Shown here piece by piece: positions 1 through 11,074 of a DNA stretch of 64,000 nucleotides. Position 1 is the stretch's first letter, and every line of letters starts with the position of its first letter. Both the position numbers and the translations under genes were made by a program. Under the pieces are notes generated by a model. That model searched no databases, had not been told where the DNA came from, and saw nothing but the letters and a program-made list of their open reading frames with translations. The stretch is taken from the NCBI GenBank assembly GCA_024741835.1, contig JAENRP010000002.1, positions 372,001-436,000 on the forward strand, in the 5' to 3' direction. This stretch comes from Diplocarpon mali. Lineage: Eukaryota > Ascomycota > Leotiomycetes > Helotiales > Drepanopezizaceae.

Positions 1-1798
1 AACATCCCGACGGGTGTGGGCATTCTTGGTCGCCACAATTGTCGACGTGGGCACGTCGATTTCAAGGAGGTCACCAGAATTAGTGCCAAGCCAGAGCCGG
101 GTCCCTTCGTCCTCCACGACGGCCGTAGGCTTGAAAGCAATACACAAAATCTTCATTCCCTCAGTATGGGCAAGATTGACCAGGAAATCGCCAGTGACTA
201 GGCTCCATACTCGAGTCATGCTGCCCGTAGTGCAGATAAATTCGCCACATACGTCGAATATGCGAGTATCATGTTTCGTTGACAACTCCGTAGCTCCCTT
301 CCGAGGGACCGGTTCTCGTCGATTGGAACGAGTGATGTCCGGATACACCCCAGGTTCCGCTTCCTTGTGGAGGGTTACAGAGGCCGCGTCAAGTGATTGG
401 CGGGCATCCATGCTGACTCCTGGGTTCCTAAATTCGATTGGAGTTCTTTCAGATGTCGTGTCGACTGTTGCTGATCGTCCGTGGCGCGGCGGAGTCTGCA
501 ATTGCTGGACTTGTAACTGCTTGATCGGTGTAGACGACACTCGTTTAGGTGGAGTGGCGTACGCAGACGCATCTTCTGGTATTGTCCTTTGTGTCACTCC
601 CATAGGTCGAGATCTGTCAATTGAAGGACGTGGTGGCGGCGGCATAGTATCACGAAATCCACGCGCTTTCGATGGCTCAGTGACAGCCTGAGGTCTGGTA
701 GGTAATGCTGGCCTCTGCTCTCCTGTACCATGAGGAGAGAAAGCCCCTCGATTGAGCCCATTGGTCTCATGGTCAAGTCTTCTGGTAGCTATAGAGTGAT
801 GGAGGGGTGGTGGATCGAAGGGTTTATAGCTAGGCTCAACGGCATTTTGGGGCACAGCAGCATTCGATGACCAGGTGCGTGACGAGTCTGGTGAAGTGAG
901 CTCATTTTCGGGGCTACTGACACTGCTTGACGGGGAACAGAAAGGGGACGTTCTATCCAACGCGGCCTGAGAACCGGGCTCTAGAGTCGTGTTTACCGTC
1001 CGGGCCGCAAGAAACATGGGCTTACTACTGATTTTAGGCTTGTCTGCTCGGTTAACAGGTGGAGGCTTTGACTTTGTCGTCGCGTCTTGAAATCCTTTGG
1101 TAGCATCTCTTCTGAACTCTCCAGATCTCCGAGGGGGTGGTGGTGAAGGCGGCTGGGAAGGGGATATGGTAGGGGACGTCGCGGATTCTAAGAGAGAAGT
1201 ATTGGATCTAGTGGGTATCTTGAACTGCCGTGTAGACGCACTACCCGAAGAAGCAGAGCCGGGAGAATCTGTCGAGAGATACGAAGGGCCGTGTGGCAGA
1301 ACAGAAGTTGATGTGTTTGCCTTGGTCGGCGATTGTGGTGGTTCTATCGTGACTGATGGGGTTACGATAGAAGGGCTTATGGTCGACATAGGACGGGGGC
1401 GAATGTTTCTCGTGGGTGAGGAGGATAGATGCGCCGAAGCTCTTCGCGGGATTCGTAGTCCATTATCCATGGCATCCTTCTCTCTTCCTCTAGCTACCCA
1501 CGCTTCACCCCCCAAAGTAGAATCTTCTTGCTTCGTAGATCCGGGTCTAAAAATGTCCGTTTCCCCATACGAAACACTGCCTCCAGTTGGCTGCGGCGAA
1601 ATGGGCTTGGGTCCCATAGGTGGTGGTGCTTTTCGCTTAGAACTGGCCATTTGCTCGAAATGGGAGCGCAAGGAGGAGACCGGCTTCTGCAGTACCCAGT
1701 TAGTAAACAATACGTCGGCAAATTTTTTTAGCCTGAGCTTCGAATACTCCACCTACTATTGAGGAGCCATCAAGGCTCTCCGCCGCAGGTTCCTCCAT
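1..1798 (-). CDS. WD40 / inositol polyphosphate 5-phosphatase-like protein, N-terminal part (cut by window edge)
   Basis: The gene starts at the ATG at 1798 and runs off the left edge still open. A short first exon (1798-1757) encodes MEEPAAESLDGSSI. I infer a 70-nt intron (1756-1687) with a GTAGGT donor, a TACTAAC branch site and a CTGCAG acceptor; a GTATTC donor 9 nt downstream would also keep frame. Exon 2 resumes with KPVSSLRSHFEQMA and stays open for 562 codons. About 480 residues of Ser/Pro-rich, probably disordered sequence come first. A propeller-like segment follows with motifs such as GEFICTTGSMTRVWSL, AFKPTA and GTRLWLGTNSGDLLEIDVP. From memory this matches the WD40 region of fungal inositol-polyphosphate 5-phosphatases, which place the phosphatase domain downstream, outside this window. 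So the phosphatase assignment is by homology only; another WD40 protein is possible. Confidence 0.68.
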
Positions 1799-2482
1799 GG
1801 TGAAAGTTGCAGACACCAAGAGGGCTTATTCAAGGTCGATTCGCATGCCCATCTGGGTTCTGACCAAGTACTCATAGAGCAATCTTACTTCAGAGATGAT
1901 ATGCGCTTGGTCGTGAATGGTCGCAGTCGGTCATCAAGGAGCATCGTAGAGGGGGAGCACTCCTGAGGGGTTTGTGTTTCGTATTGAGGATCAAACGTCA
2001 CAGCAATGTGAGCCCCTCGTCCTCTTCGTCGCTTGCGAATGTTGATTGCGAATGTTGATTGATAGAGTAAGATCTGCAGAACCAGAGCGCGTTGTCGAGG
2101 TCTGGCACCGCGAGGTTATGTTGATGCCGCTCTCGTGTCCAGTCCTGGCATGCGGCTGTGCATGTTTGTCTTGTCACCAGCGTCAATTCCACTTACTAGT
2201 GCTCAGGCGTACCGTTGACTCTATTCTTGGTGTGACAGGGATCGCCGTCGCGGGCGTATAAGGTGAAAGGGACGAGCCGGAGTTTCGCCGAGGCATGAGG
2301 CCGCATCAGCCCATTTTATGGCAAAGCTATTTGACTCACCCCATTGCGCCAACACAAAGCTCGACCCCTCAAAATTCCCGCTCGAAAGTCAATTGGAAAA
2401 CCCTCATATATTTTAATTCCATACGCCGATCCCAATTCGGTCCGACTAAATCCATCCGTACACTGGCATATCACCGTCCGAG
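1799..2482. promoter_or_regulatory. Divergent intergenic region (684 bp)
   Basis: This stretch separates the start codons of two divergently transcribed genes, the WD40/phosphatase-like gene (-) and the DUF4748-type gene (+). It must hold both promoters and 5' leaders. Short open frames here look random, and I see no defined regulatory motif I would defend. Confidence 0.5.
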
Positions 2483-2998
2483 ATGAATACCGTAAGATCA
2501 GAGTCATTTCTCGAGCTACCCAGCTAACATTCTCAGGTGAAATCGTTCTGGTACGCAGCTGAGCTATATACCCAGATATAAGTAGTCTCCTATGTTGACA
2601 GTACAATTCCAGGGTGGGCTGGGGTTCTCTTTGTGTTGGTACGTTGCCAATGCTATCTCGGCAGCTCTATGCGTACTGATTCCTGTGTAGCGGGAGGCGG
2701 CGCATACTACTTTGCAAAAAAATCTATCAACGCAGACCGGCAAGCCAGATTCGAGGCGGACCAGAAGAAGCGGGCGCTGCAGCAGTCTCTCGAGTACTCT
2801 ACATCACATTCAACGGCGGCAAAATCGAACGAAGGACCACCGCGGGCAGATCACTCCGGGTCTCCCAGTTCAGAGGCAACGTTGGACCCGGCACCCACAC
2901 GGCATGCGCCGGATAGCGAAGGGCAGAGAGTTCAGGAGAAGAGCAAGTATGAGACTAGTCAACCATTCCGGTCCAGAAAGGGCGACAGGTTCAGCTGA
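2483..2998 (+). CDS. Small DUF4748-type protein (118 aa, four exons)
   Basis: I reconstruct four exons: 2483-2491, 2537-2550, 2613-2638 and 2691-2998. The introns are 45, 62 and 52 nt with donors GTAAGA, GTACGC and GTACGT. Joining gives 357 nt in one frame. The protein begins MNTVKSFWVGWGSLC and continues VAGGGAYYFAKKSINADR. The Gly-rich hydrophobic segment followed by AYYFAKxSINADR is what I remember of the fungal DUF4748 family: small proteins with one N-terminal membrane-like segment, often predicted mitochondrial. The C-terminal 80 residues are polar, charged and probably disordered. Function is unknown. The last exon is firm; the 9- and 14-nt exons are inferred from splice signals and family fit. 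Confidence 0.72.
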
Positions 2999-3603
2999 GA
3001 GGGTGCTAAGTCTGGAGTTGTAATAAAATTTGTATGCTGGCATGAAGGGTTTGGAGCTTTCCGGGTTTTGGCAAGCCGGAAGGGGGGGTTTACGCAGAAG
3101 CATGCGAAGATGTCTATGGGGCATATGTACAAAGCGCAACACTCCTCTTCTGGCGTTAAGGTTGGGTGTTTGTAAACCGAGATTGGTGGAAATGTCTACC
3201 GGGGATTTACAAGATGTGAGCATATGACAAAGGAATCATGACATGTTCTTGCACCCAGGTCTATAGAGTTTCCTATGTGGCCAAAGAGTCGGCATTGAAT
3301 AGATAGCTTCTGTTTCGTCGCAGGTACATCAAATACCGCATTGGAATATGCCTAACCCTGCAAGCACACCATAAATCACCCTTGACAGTACGCTAACGAG
3401 GTATTTGTTTGGCGTGCGACGGCATAAAAAGTTTCCTAGGCATGCTACGAATGTTAATCAGCGAGGACTCGGCAAGGCTGAAAATCAGAGCTGTACACCT
3501 CACCGGCTTCGCAACGTTGATTCTACACCTGAACCCCAAACCTAAACTCTCAAGACTATCATAATCTTGACAACTGGGTCAAGATTAGAATAGCTAGTAC
3601 CTC
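2999..3603. other. Intergenic region (605 bp)
   Basis: This lies between two plus-strand genes and should hold the 3' end of the DUF4748-type transcript and the promoter of the CID gene. I see no open frame, repeat or motif worth naming. Confidence 0.4.
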
Positions 3604-5421
3604 ATGGCGTCGCATCAGCTCGCCATCGCCAAAGCCTCTTTCTCCGCGGGTCTCTTGCGACCAGATCCCACCTCTTTGTCGCGCGATGACATTGCCCAGT
3701 TCCACACTCTACTGAACGCAGTTGTCATACAATGCTCTCCGATAAATGTCCAGGTTTGATCATACACTCTTATAGCTGCGGCGACGCGATGGCTAAATGG
3801 TCCCTGAGGATAGAAATGCAAGCGATGGATATTAGAAAATATCGCCCAGTCTGCCGCCAGATTTACGGCGATGGGGAAATACTTGACATCTCTTACAGCC
3901 TCGTTTGCGAAGTCTGAAGTTCAAGTCGACGCGAAGTGCAAGCCTTCAGTCAAAAGGAAACGGCTGCACGTGCTGTATCTTATCAACGACATACTCTTTC
4001 ATTCCAGGCATGGAGTCAACGACGCTTCCATCTGCAGCAAGATCCAACCTATACTCATGGGCTTATTTGGGAGCACAGCGTCATTCAGGGGATGCCCGAA
4101 GCACCAGCAGAAGATTGTAAACCTACTCGAGATATGGGAGGGAAAAGGCTATTACTCCAATGACTACATTGAGAAGCTTCGTGAGGTTGTTAAGAATGCT
4201 TCAGAGACAGGGGAACATATCGACGGCAGCACTGGCCAGAATGAGCAAGGTCATGCGAACAAAAATTCGAAATCTACACCATACTCCATGCCAGCTATGC
4301 ACGGCGATGCTTCAACTCCATGGTTCGATTTGCCCGCCGGGAATTTAATGCCACATATTGTTCCGAACTCGACGCGCCCTATCAATCCAGAGATGATCCG
4401 ACCTCTACAATTTGTGGCCGGCCCAGCAGATGAGGGACTGATATTGGCAGTAAAGGCTCTTCTCGATGACGTACCCGCCATTTTTGGAGGGGACACTGAT
4501 CTGTACGAGAAGCCTGCGTTGGATATCGATGAGCTGGGACAGCCTATCATTGTAGATGAGATCAACGGGGATGTCATCAGGGGCGAAGGGTACTATGGCT
4601 GGTCACGCACGTTTTGTGAAAAGATGAGGAGGAGAAAGCTAGGATTGGACGTGCCTAGTCAAGAGGGTTGTGATCAGCGAAGCCAGAGCCGAAGCTCGAG
4701 CCCAGATGTGAGAAAGCGGCGGTACAGCCAGTCAGACAGCGGATCAGATCAAGACAGCTACAGACCTACCCACCGGCGACGTCGCACCTACAGCTCTTCC
4801 CGTTCGCCAACCCCGGACAACAAGCGGAATAGTCATTCGCGGACGAGGTCAAGAAGCCGATCCATTTCCATGACTCCCTCCCCAGAATCACAAAATCCGA
4901 ATGAGCAAACCCAGTCTCAAATAGTTCATCCGCCGCCCCCTCTTCGCGAGATTCTTCCCCCGAGATCTCACATGCCACAAGCCCCCTTTCCGCAAGGCTA
5001 CAACCCTAGTTTTCCTCCCCCACCTCCACCTCCTCAACACATGCCGTATCACAATCAATCTCCATTCGGAGCCTGGCCTCCACCACCTCCTCCGCCAATG
5101 CAGAACATGCTCTTCAACAGCTCACAGCAGCAACCGAACTCCTGGCCACCGCCTCCCCCTCCCCCCGGTCCTCCACCGGCGAACCCGCCGATGATATACC
5201 AGCAGCAAGGGAACTACTTGCAACAAGGGAACTTCCAGCAGCAAGGGAACTTTCAAGAAGGAGCAGGCTACCCGCAGCAAGGACAATACCCGTCTTCTTC
5301 AGGTCCAGGCGGCTGGCAACAGGGAGGCGGTAGAGGCTACAACAACAACAATCATAGCAAGAACGGGTGGAACAACAATCCGCGCGGTGGCCGAGGAGGT
5401 TATCGAGGACGCGGGTGGTGA
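3604..5421 (+). CDS. CID-domain (RPR) RNA-processing protein, CHERP-like
   Basis: Exon 1 is 3604-3753 (50 codons). A 60-nt intron follows (3754-3813, donor GTTTGA, acceptor ATAG), then exon 2 is 3814-5421, giving 585 aa. The join restores INVQ-KCKRWILENIAQSAARF followed by TAMGKYLTSL, the typical continuation of a CTD-interaction domain at about residues 1-150. A conserved middle section follows (LPAGNLMPHI; GYYGWSRTFCEKMRRRKLG), then an RS-rich stretch at about 285-350, a poly-Pro region at about 355-460 and a Gln/Gly/Arg-rich tail with QQGN repeats and RGG-like motifs. CID domains bind the RNA polymerase II CTD or U2-associated factors; with the RS and RGG regions this suggests a nuclear splicing or transcription-coupled role. 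The middle part resembles CHERP, but the N-terminal SURP module is absent. Exact orthology is uncertain. Confidence 0.85.
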
Positions 5422-6599
5422 CACATCTCACCTACCCCAGAACTTGCAACATATGAAATTACAGCTCACTAAAATGCCGCACTTGGACCCCGCGATGCAC
5501 TTTCAAGTCTTATGTTCATCTGCGCAAGCGGAGAACCTTGTTTGTTTTCATTTGATCCTGGAAAATAGCTAGCTAGCTGCATACATTGTAATTTACGAAT
5601 AGCGTGAGCTGGGCAACCTGGCCATATAGAAAAGGGGTATCGACCTTTCTAATACGGTATGATGTGCAACATGGTAAACCGATATTTATCTTAGGCTTTT
5701 TTCGTTGCGCTATTTCCCTGCGCGATCTTTCTCTCCGGCTTTTTTAGCGTCCTGTTTACATTATCAACGTGTCGTTGAAAGTACTACCTCTCTGGTTAGA
5801 TACACAATATCAAATACCGAGCCCACTCTTTTTCCCCTATTCTCAAAAGCACACCTCAACACTTTACCTAACGCTCCCCATACGCCGGAGCTCTCCCTGT
5901 CCCGCTCTTATCTGCCAATGCGAATTACTGGTCCATCTCTACCCCACCACTCATCTCGCGCGACCTCTCTGCCCTCCCATCCTACTACACGAGTCCACCT
6001 CTTAGTTCACAACTTGCTGGCTGTTTCAGTCCTTGTGCTGGCAGATGGAACAGTTAGCCGGTGCGTGTGCGTTCTAGCATCCAGTTGGTTGGATGGGGAT
6101 AGGGAGTTTTGGACTAGGTGGGGCTGACGTGAGGTGTATAAGATGGCGAGCTGGGGAAGTGTGGGATTTTGTGTTCGGTGCTGCTGGTGGTGGTGTTTTG
6201 TTCAGGACGGGAGGTGGTCGTTTTGGGCGGCGAGTAGATACTTGGACGTGCATGTGGATGCGGATCTCGAAGTGGAAGAGTAACGGTGTACAACAGTCAA
6301 ATCAATCCGCCGCAGAGACAGAGCTCCAGTTGACAGGTATTACGTAGCTATCGAGATCAAAACTGAACCCAGTATATACATTAACCGTCATCTGATATTT
6401 GCCGAAACTCCTTAAAATGCGAATTTTAGCGAAGCGCAATCTTTTCTCTTACATAATTATTGAAATTATACTGCTTTAACATACGTCTTTAGTTAAGATC
6501 TTCCAAATCGTAGAGAAGATTAGAACTCTTTCCTTTTATACAGAAAAGATTCTTGGAGTAAACAAATAAAAGGGTTAATACACCTTTATCCTAAGAGCT
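5422..6599. other. Intergenic region, turning AT-rich after 6.35 kb
   Basis: This holds the 3' region of the CID gene. Short open frames around 5.7-6.35 kb have no recognisable protein similarity and look like chance frames. From about 6,350 onward the sequence becomes strongly AT-rich and loses open frames, marking the edge of the RIP-like island. Confidence 0.4.
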
Positions 6600-8310
6600 T
6601 TCAAATGGATAGTAACGGGGGACGATGACTCATCAACCTATACGCGGTGTCTCTTACAGCTCTCTAAGAGTCTGCAAAGCCGAGATTGAGTCCTTTCGAC
6701 AACGAAACAATCAAACCTTGAGTCGAATGAAGCTAGCACTTTTCGGAAGCTTCGGAATAAAACCAATTTTATACTACTTCTTCTATAAATATCTTCTACT
6801 TTCGATCTCTACTTGCATACCCTAGGATTGTCCAAATGTATCTCTAAACTTAGAGGAAAGGCTTAACGAAGAATACGAAGGGTAAAAGGGTGGGTTATAT
6901 TATATAAGGAGGAGGAAGGAAAAGAATCAATTTTAAAGAATTCCCCTTATAAAAGTTGATAAGAAGGGTTACAATCGAGAGCTGCCGCCTACTAGCAAGA
7001 CGCTTGATATAATTAAATAAATAGCCTCTATCTGCGTGAAGGGCTTGTCTAAGAATAGAGAACCTAAGGCGACTGTACTTATTAAGGCACCTTCCGAGAA
7101 CGTACTTGCCTAAGACCTAAAGGAAACAACTATTGATTAAGGTATAGGCTAGGCTCTTTTGTATGGCATTAGGAACTGTAAGTATAATAGGCTTAATAGT
7201 AAATCGCAAGGAGTTTTATTACTAGTTTTTTTCCTTATCCCTAATCCGAATATAGCGTTTGCCGCTTATACTATATAGTTTAGAGCTAATATATTATATC
7301 AAAAGGGGAAAAAAGTGAAAAACGCTAATACTTAGATCAAGTATAAGAAGAAAATTAGTGTTAAAAACTCCTTGCAATTCGTTATTCAGCCCTATTTACC
7401 TGGGGGCCTTAATTCCTTAGTTAAGAAGCCAACCTATATCTTAGTAGTTGTTCTCTTTGGGTCTTGGGCAAATACGTTCTTGAGAAGGCGCCTGAGCGAA
7501 TAGAATCGCCTTAGGTTTCTTGTTTTAAGGCAAGTCCCTCTTACTAATAGTAGCTACTTATTTAGATATGAAGAGTCCTACTGTTTAGCGGAGGCTATTG
7601 ATTATTACCCTTCTCGTCAATTTCAGTTTTAAAGAAAATCTTCGAAAGCTATAAGGCTTTACAGTATATCTTTTCCTTCCTTCCATTTCCCTACTTTAAC
7701 CTTGTTAGTACGCAGATTGCCTCTATAATGATTTGTCCCCTTGTTCTTAGGATTATCTTATATGTATATATCATATAGGAGTTGGGTACGATTCGTAGGG
7801 ACCTCGGACTGGTCTCTGACCATGGAACTCGGCTATTATAGCATTCACGGGCTTAGAAGAATAGAGAAGGGAAGGCGATTAAAAGGTATATAAGTATAAT
7901 ATCGGCCCTCTTTAGAAGGGCAGACTTACCATATGATCATAATTTGACTATCTCATCCTACTATATTTCCTTATGAAATATTGATGGTGGTACTGCACCT
8001 ATGAACCTGCCTTATTCCCATTATACCTATTATCAAACCCTGCATTTAGTTATAAGTACATATCCAAAAATACGCAAGTAGAGCTCGAAGGTAGAGGGTA
8101 TTAAAAGAAAAAGTATTAAAGAAAAGTTCATTTAAAAAAGGTTTTAAGAATTTCTAGCTTTATATGGCTTAGGGTTTCATTCTTTCATATTCGAATGGAC
8201 ATAATCTCGGCTTTGCAAGCTCTTTAAAAGAATCTGTAGGGTTATTGGAGACACCGTGTTCAGGTGTTGAGTCGTCTCCCAAATACCTATATGTCATGCT
8301 TCTTAATTAT
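6600..8310. repeat. Large decayed inverted duplication (imperfect palindrome, about 1.7 kb)
   Basis: The two halves are collinear reverse complements around a centre near 7,291. Matching blocks by eye: 6619-6860 with 8040-8286, 6905-7060 with 7500-7690, 7050-7200 with 7381-7520, and 7202-7290 with 7294-7381. Conserved words include CTTGCAAAGCCGAGATT-like (outer), CCTAAGGCGA and GAACAACTA-like (middle), and GCAAGGAGTTTT (inner). I estimate 65-75% identity. The right arm carries about 285 extra bases (roughly 7690-8040). No long open frame survives and the sequence is AT-rich with many TpA steps, which fits repeat-induced point mutation. It may be a foldback element, two inverted copies of one transposon, or an element with very long terminal inverted repeats. 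No transposase motif is readable. End points are approximate. Confidence 0.8.
7690..8040. repeat. Extra segment in the right arm of the palindrome
   Basis: The left arm has only about 65 bases (6841-6905) where the right arm has about 350. So this segment is either an insertion in the right arm or a deletion from the left. It is AT-rich with no open frame. Its exact limits are not visible because both arms are decayed. Confidence 0.5.
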
Positions 8311-9829
8311 ACTTGAAATATAATTGATTTAATATATTATAAATAAGAGCTAAGAATTATATTTTAAGTTGCAAAGAGTACTATAAATTAGTTGTTGTTA
8401 AAGAAATTGATTGTAAGTATACATGATAAAATAGAAGCTTATACCGCAATAAGTAAATAGCATTTGAAATATTAAGCTTTACATATTATTTGAATATAGT
8501 ACTACTTGGCATGCTTAAAGAAGGAAAACTTGCAATTATAATGATATTATTTTTATTCCATTTTAATAAATGGGTTTCACATAGCTAGAATACTTATCAA
8601 AAAGTTGTGATATTGCTTTTAGTATTCTCACTTAAACGGCAAATATCAGTTTACCAGTACTGTAGCTTATCGTCACTGCACTCGCTTACTGACAAGCCCA
8701 CGAACCATAGCCTGTAAACAAACACCTTTAAACCCTTCCTTTCTTTTCCCTACCAGGACAATCTATGTCTCCTCTCCCATTATTTGACCTATAATCTACT
8801 GACAATATACAATCATTTATGGATCAGTCAAATTGGAAGAAGAGTGAGATAACAATATGTATTATTTGGTCTGAACTTGCCATATTCATTCTTTGCTAAT
8901 TGTATATATTCATACTCATCTTAGCCTTGTAATATAACAAAAACACATTTCAGGCTCTTTTTATTGACCTATGTTGGCCTTCATATTACAGATTTCAACG
9001 CCCCAGTAACAGTTCAAGTGTACAGAGACCAATATTGTGCAGATGAAATGAAAACTTCGTCAATCGTTTGTTTTGACGATACGCTAGCGACTAATGAGCA
9101 AAATCAGCACACACTGGCCACTACGGCCCTTGCAATAGGACTTTCTATCATAATTTCTAGAGTAGAAGCTCAACAACGTATATAGCAGATGTCCACAGCT
9201 TTATTTTCTAATTTGAATTAGTTAGCTCTCGTGAGGCTTGCAACAGACGAGCCATGTTTGGAAGTTGCTACAGTCTAGCAATAACTGGCATCAAAGACGA
9301 ACAGGGAGGCTCTTATTCCCTTTGTAATCAAGAAAGCTGATTTCTTCTCAGCCCATGCCATATTTTCGGCAGAACTAGCTAGAGGAAGCAATTAGAAATG
9401 GACGACTTTTAGATTGGCTTGGTAGGTTCTGAATAAACTCTCATGACAAGAAAAATGATGTAGACTAAGCCTATAATCCTATCAGAAATAGAAAGACTGA
9501 ACTCTATCTAGAATCCAGTGCTGAGAATCGCTCATTCCTTGCTTGACCAGAGTCATTACACTGAGGAAAATCACATAATGAATCATACATTGATACGATT
9601 CCCGCACGATGTCTCTAGACTTCAAGTCGTCGATCGTTAATCACAGGCCTCGATTCCAAATTCTCGAGTCTATATAAGCCCGACACTAGCCCACTGAGAT
9701 ACTTAATACACAGTTCTTCTTAAATATTCTTCAGTAATTCGAATCCAAAGACAATTATTCTCAGACTCAATAAAAACTGCCATCTGAGTGTCAAGAGGAA
9801 TTGTTTCGAAGCACGCTCCCTCATATAGC
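8311..9829. other. AT-rich, gene-poor island
   Basis: This is a continuation of the AT-rich island. I see no conserved protein and no repeat unit. A 73-codon open frame near 8,964-9,185 starts without ATG and resembles nothing I know. The last 150 bases lead into the small gene at 9830 and contain TATATAA-like sequence near 9,672. Confidence 0.4.
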
Positions 9830-10054
9830 ATGTCGTCGTCGCGCCAGCTTTCGAAGGTTTACGGCACCACCTCCAAAGAGAACACTTTTAACGGCCAAAA
9901 ATCCCACACGGCTCCCGGCAAACCGAAATGGATCTGCTGTAAGTGCATCAGCTTTGGGATGGCTGCTTCTGTATCTGCGAAAGTGGATAGCATGAAGATT
10001 TGCTTGGGTTGTGGGCATAAACGCTGTGCGAATTGTGAGTCCCAGAAGTTGTAG
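9830..10054 (+). CDS. Small cysteine-rich putative zinc-binding protein (74 aa)
   Basis: The single exon starts at the ATG at 9830 (MSSSRQLSKVYG). An in-frame GTG at 9788 is not a plausible eukaryotic start. Residues 1-35 are polar. The C-terminal half holds WICCKC and later CLGCGHKRCANC, giving paired Cys positions that could bind one zinc ion. Many small fungal proteins have this layout (WxCCxC followed by CxxCxHxxCxxC), usually annotated as hypothetical; function is unknown. It is an isolated gene next to the AT-rich island. Because it is short and has no introns, it could also be a fragment of a longer protein. Confidence 0.6.
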   Translation: MSSSRQLSKVYGTTSKENTFNGQKSHTAPGKPKWICCKCISFGMAASVSAKVDSMKICLGCGHKRCANCESQKL

Positions 10055-11074
10055 ACCCAGGGTGGAGTTACAAGGTGATGGAGTGACGGAGTGGCGGAAC
10101 AGTAAAGTGATAGAGAAACAAAGTAGTAGAACGATGAAACAAATATTAACCCTCCTATCTGTTCCTTGACTGTATCAACATTGACGCCATCAACAACTGA
10201 AAAAAAGACATGAAATACACCTCCTAATCCTCATACATTCATAATCTATTTATCCAATCCTAGATGAAGAAAATCACGACCTCTGTATTATGGTGTAATG
10301 GTTCCTCCGATTCTTGAATTGACTGTCAAGACTCAAGGGATTCTAATCAAAGATTCTCAGAGCAGCAGGGTATATTGTCCGATTCGAGAGTGAACGCCAG
10401 TCTGTTTTGATCATAGGAAGCGTTTATTGGACGGAGTTGTACTCAAGCTGCCAGAAAAAAGAATCGCTGTGCGCCAGGAGTCCCGGGACCTTGTCGCCAC
10501 TCTGCTTTCCTAAAATCTGAGCTGAGCACTCTGAACAAAAGCCGAAGCTTGTTTGTCATTTCCTCAGGCCCAGCAATAGCCAGAATAGCCTGTTTGCTCA
10601 ATGGCAGCACACCCACCCGTCATCCTTCAACAACACGGTACCATCTCGAGCAATGGCTCGCACATCACATCGTTATAACGGATTGTGCCAAAAGACGAAT
10701 TGCTTAGAAAGATGACTTGCTCCCACCAACCTTGGTGTAAATTAACATGCTATCAGATCAGGCTATAGGAAGTGAAATCGATACTCAGACAGCCACAGAC
10801 CAAGAGGCGGATTGAAATTTACAAGTTCGAAGTTTTGCTAGAATACCCGCACTTCTTGCGTTGTTAAGACTCAGGCGATGAGTCTCTTCCGGATCTGCTG
10901 TGTCGTGCGAAATGCATGAGACACTGACAATGGTGACCGCGTCAGCGGTCCAGCCGAAATGTGTGATGGCGGCGGATCAATAATAAGACACTTGGTGACC
11001 CAGTAGCAAAACCCCACGACCCGATTCTGGGAAGCAGCAGAAGAAACTTACGACAAATTCAAGATATGCCATTA
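10055..11074. other. Intergenic region (about 1.0 kb)
   Basis: This separates the small Cys-rich gene (+) from the dioxygenase gene (-), which converge here. Open frames are short and unconvincing, and I see no repeat. Confidence 0.35.

Noticed and set aside
5705..6347. Open frames of 78-140 codons after the CID gene
   Set aside because: Three overlapping frames are open at once, composition is Ser/Thr/Leu-rich without motifs, and they lie in a likely 3' intergenic region.
7760..7860. A tRNA-like stretch inside the palindrome's right arm (words resembling a B-box)
   Set aside because: The A-box does not fit at the right spacing, and I could not fold an acceptor stem. The match to GGTTCGATTC has a mismatch in a short word and is expected by chance.
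8964..9185. A 73-codon plus-strand frame in the AT-rich island
   Set aside because: It starts without an ATG, lies in AT-rich sequence, and has no similarity I know or supporting context.
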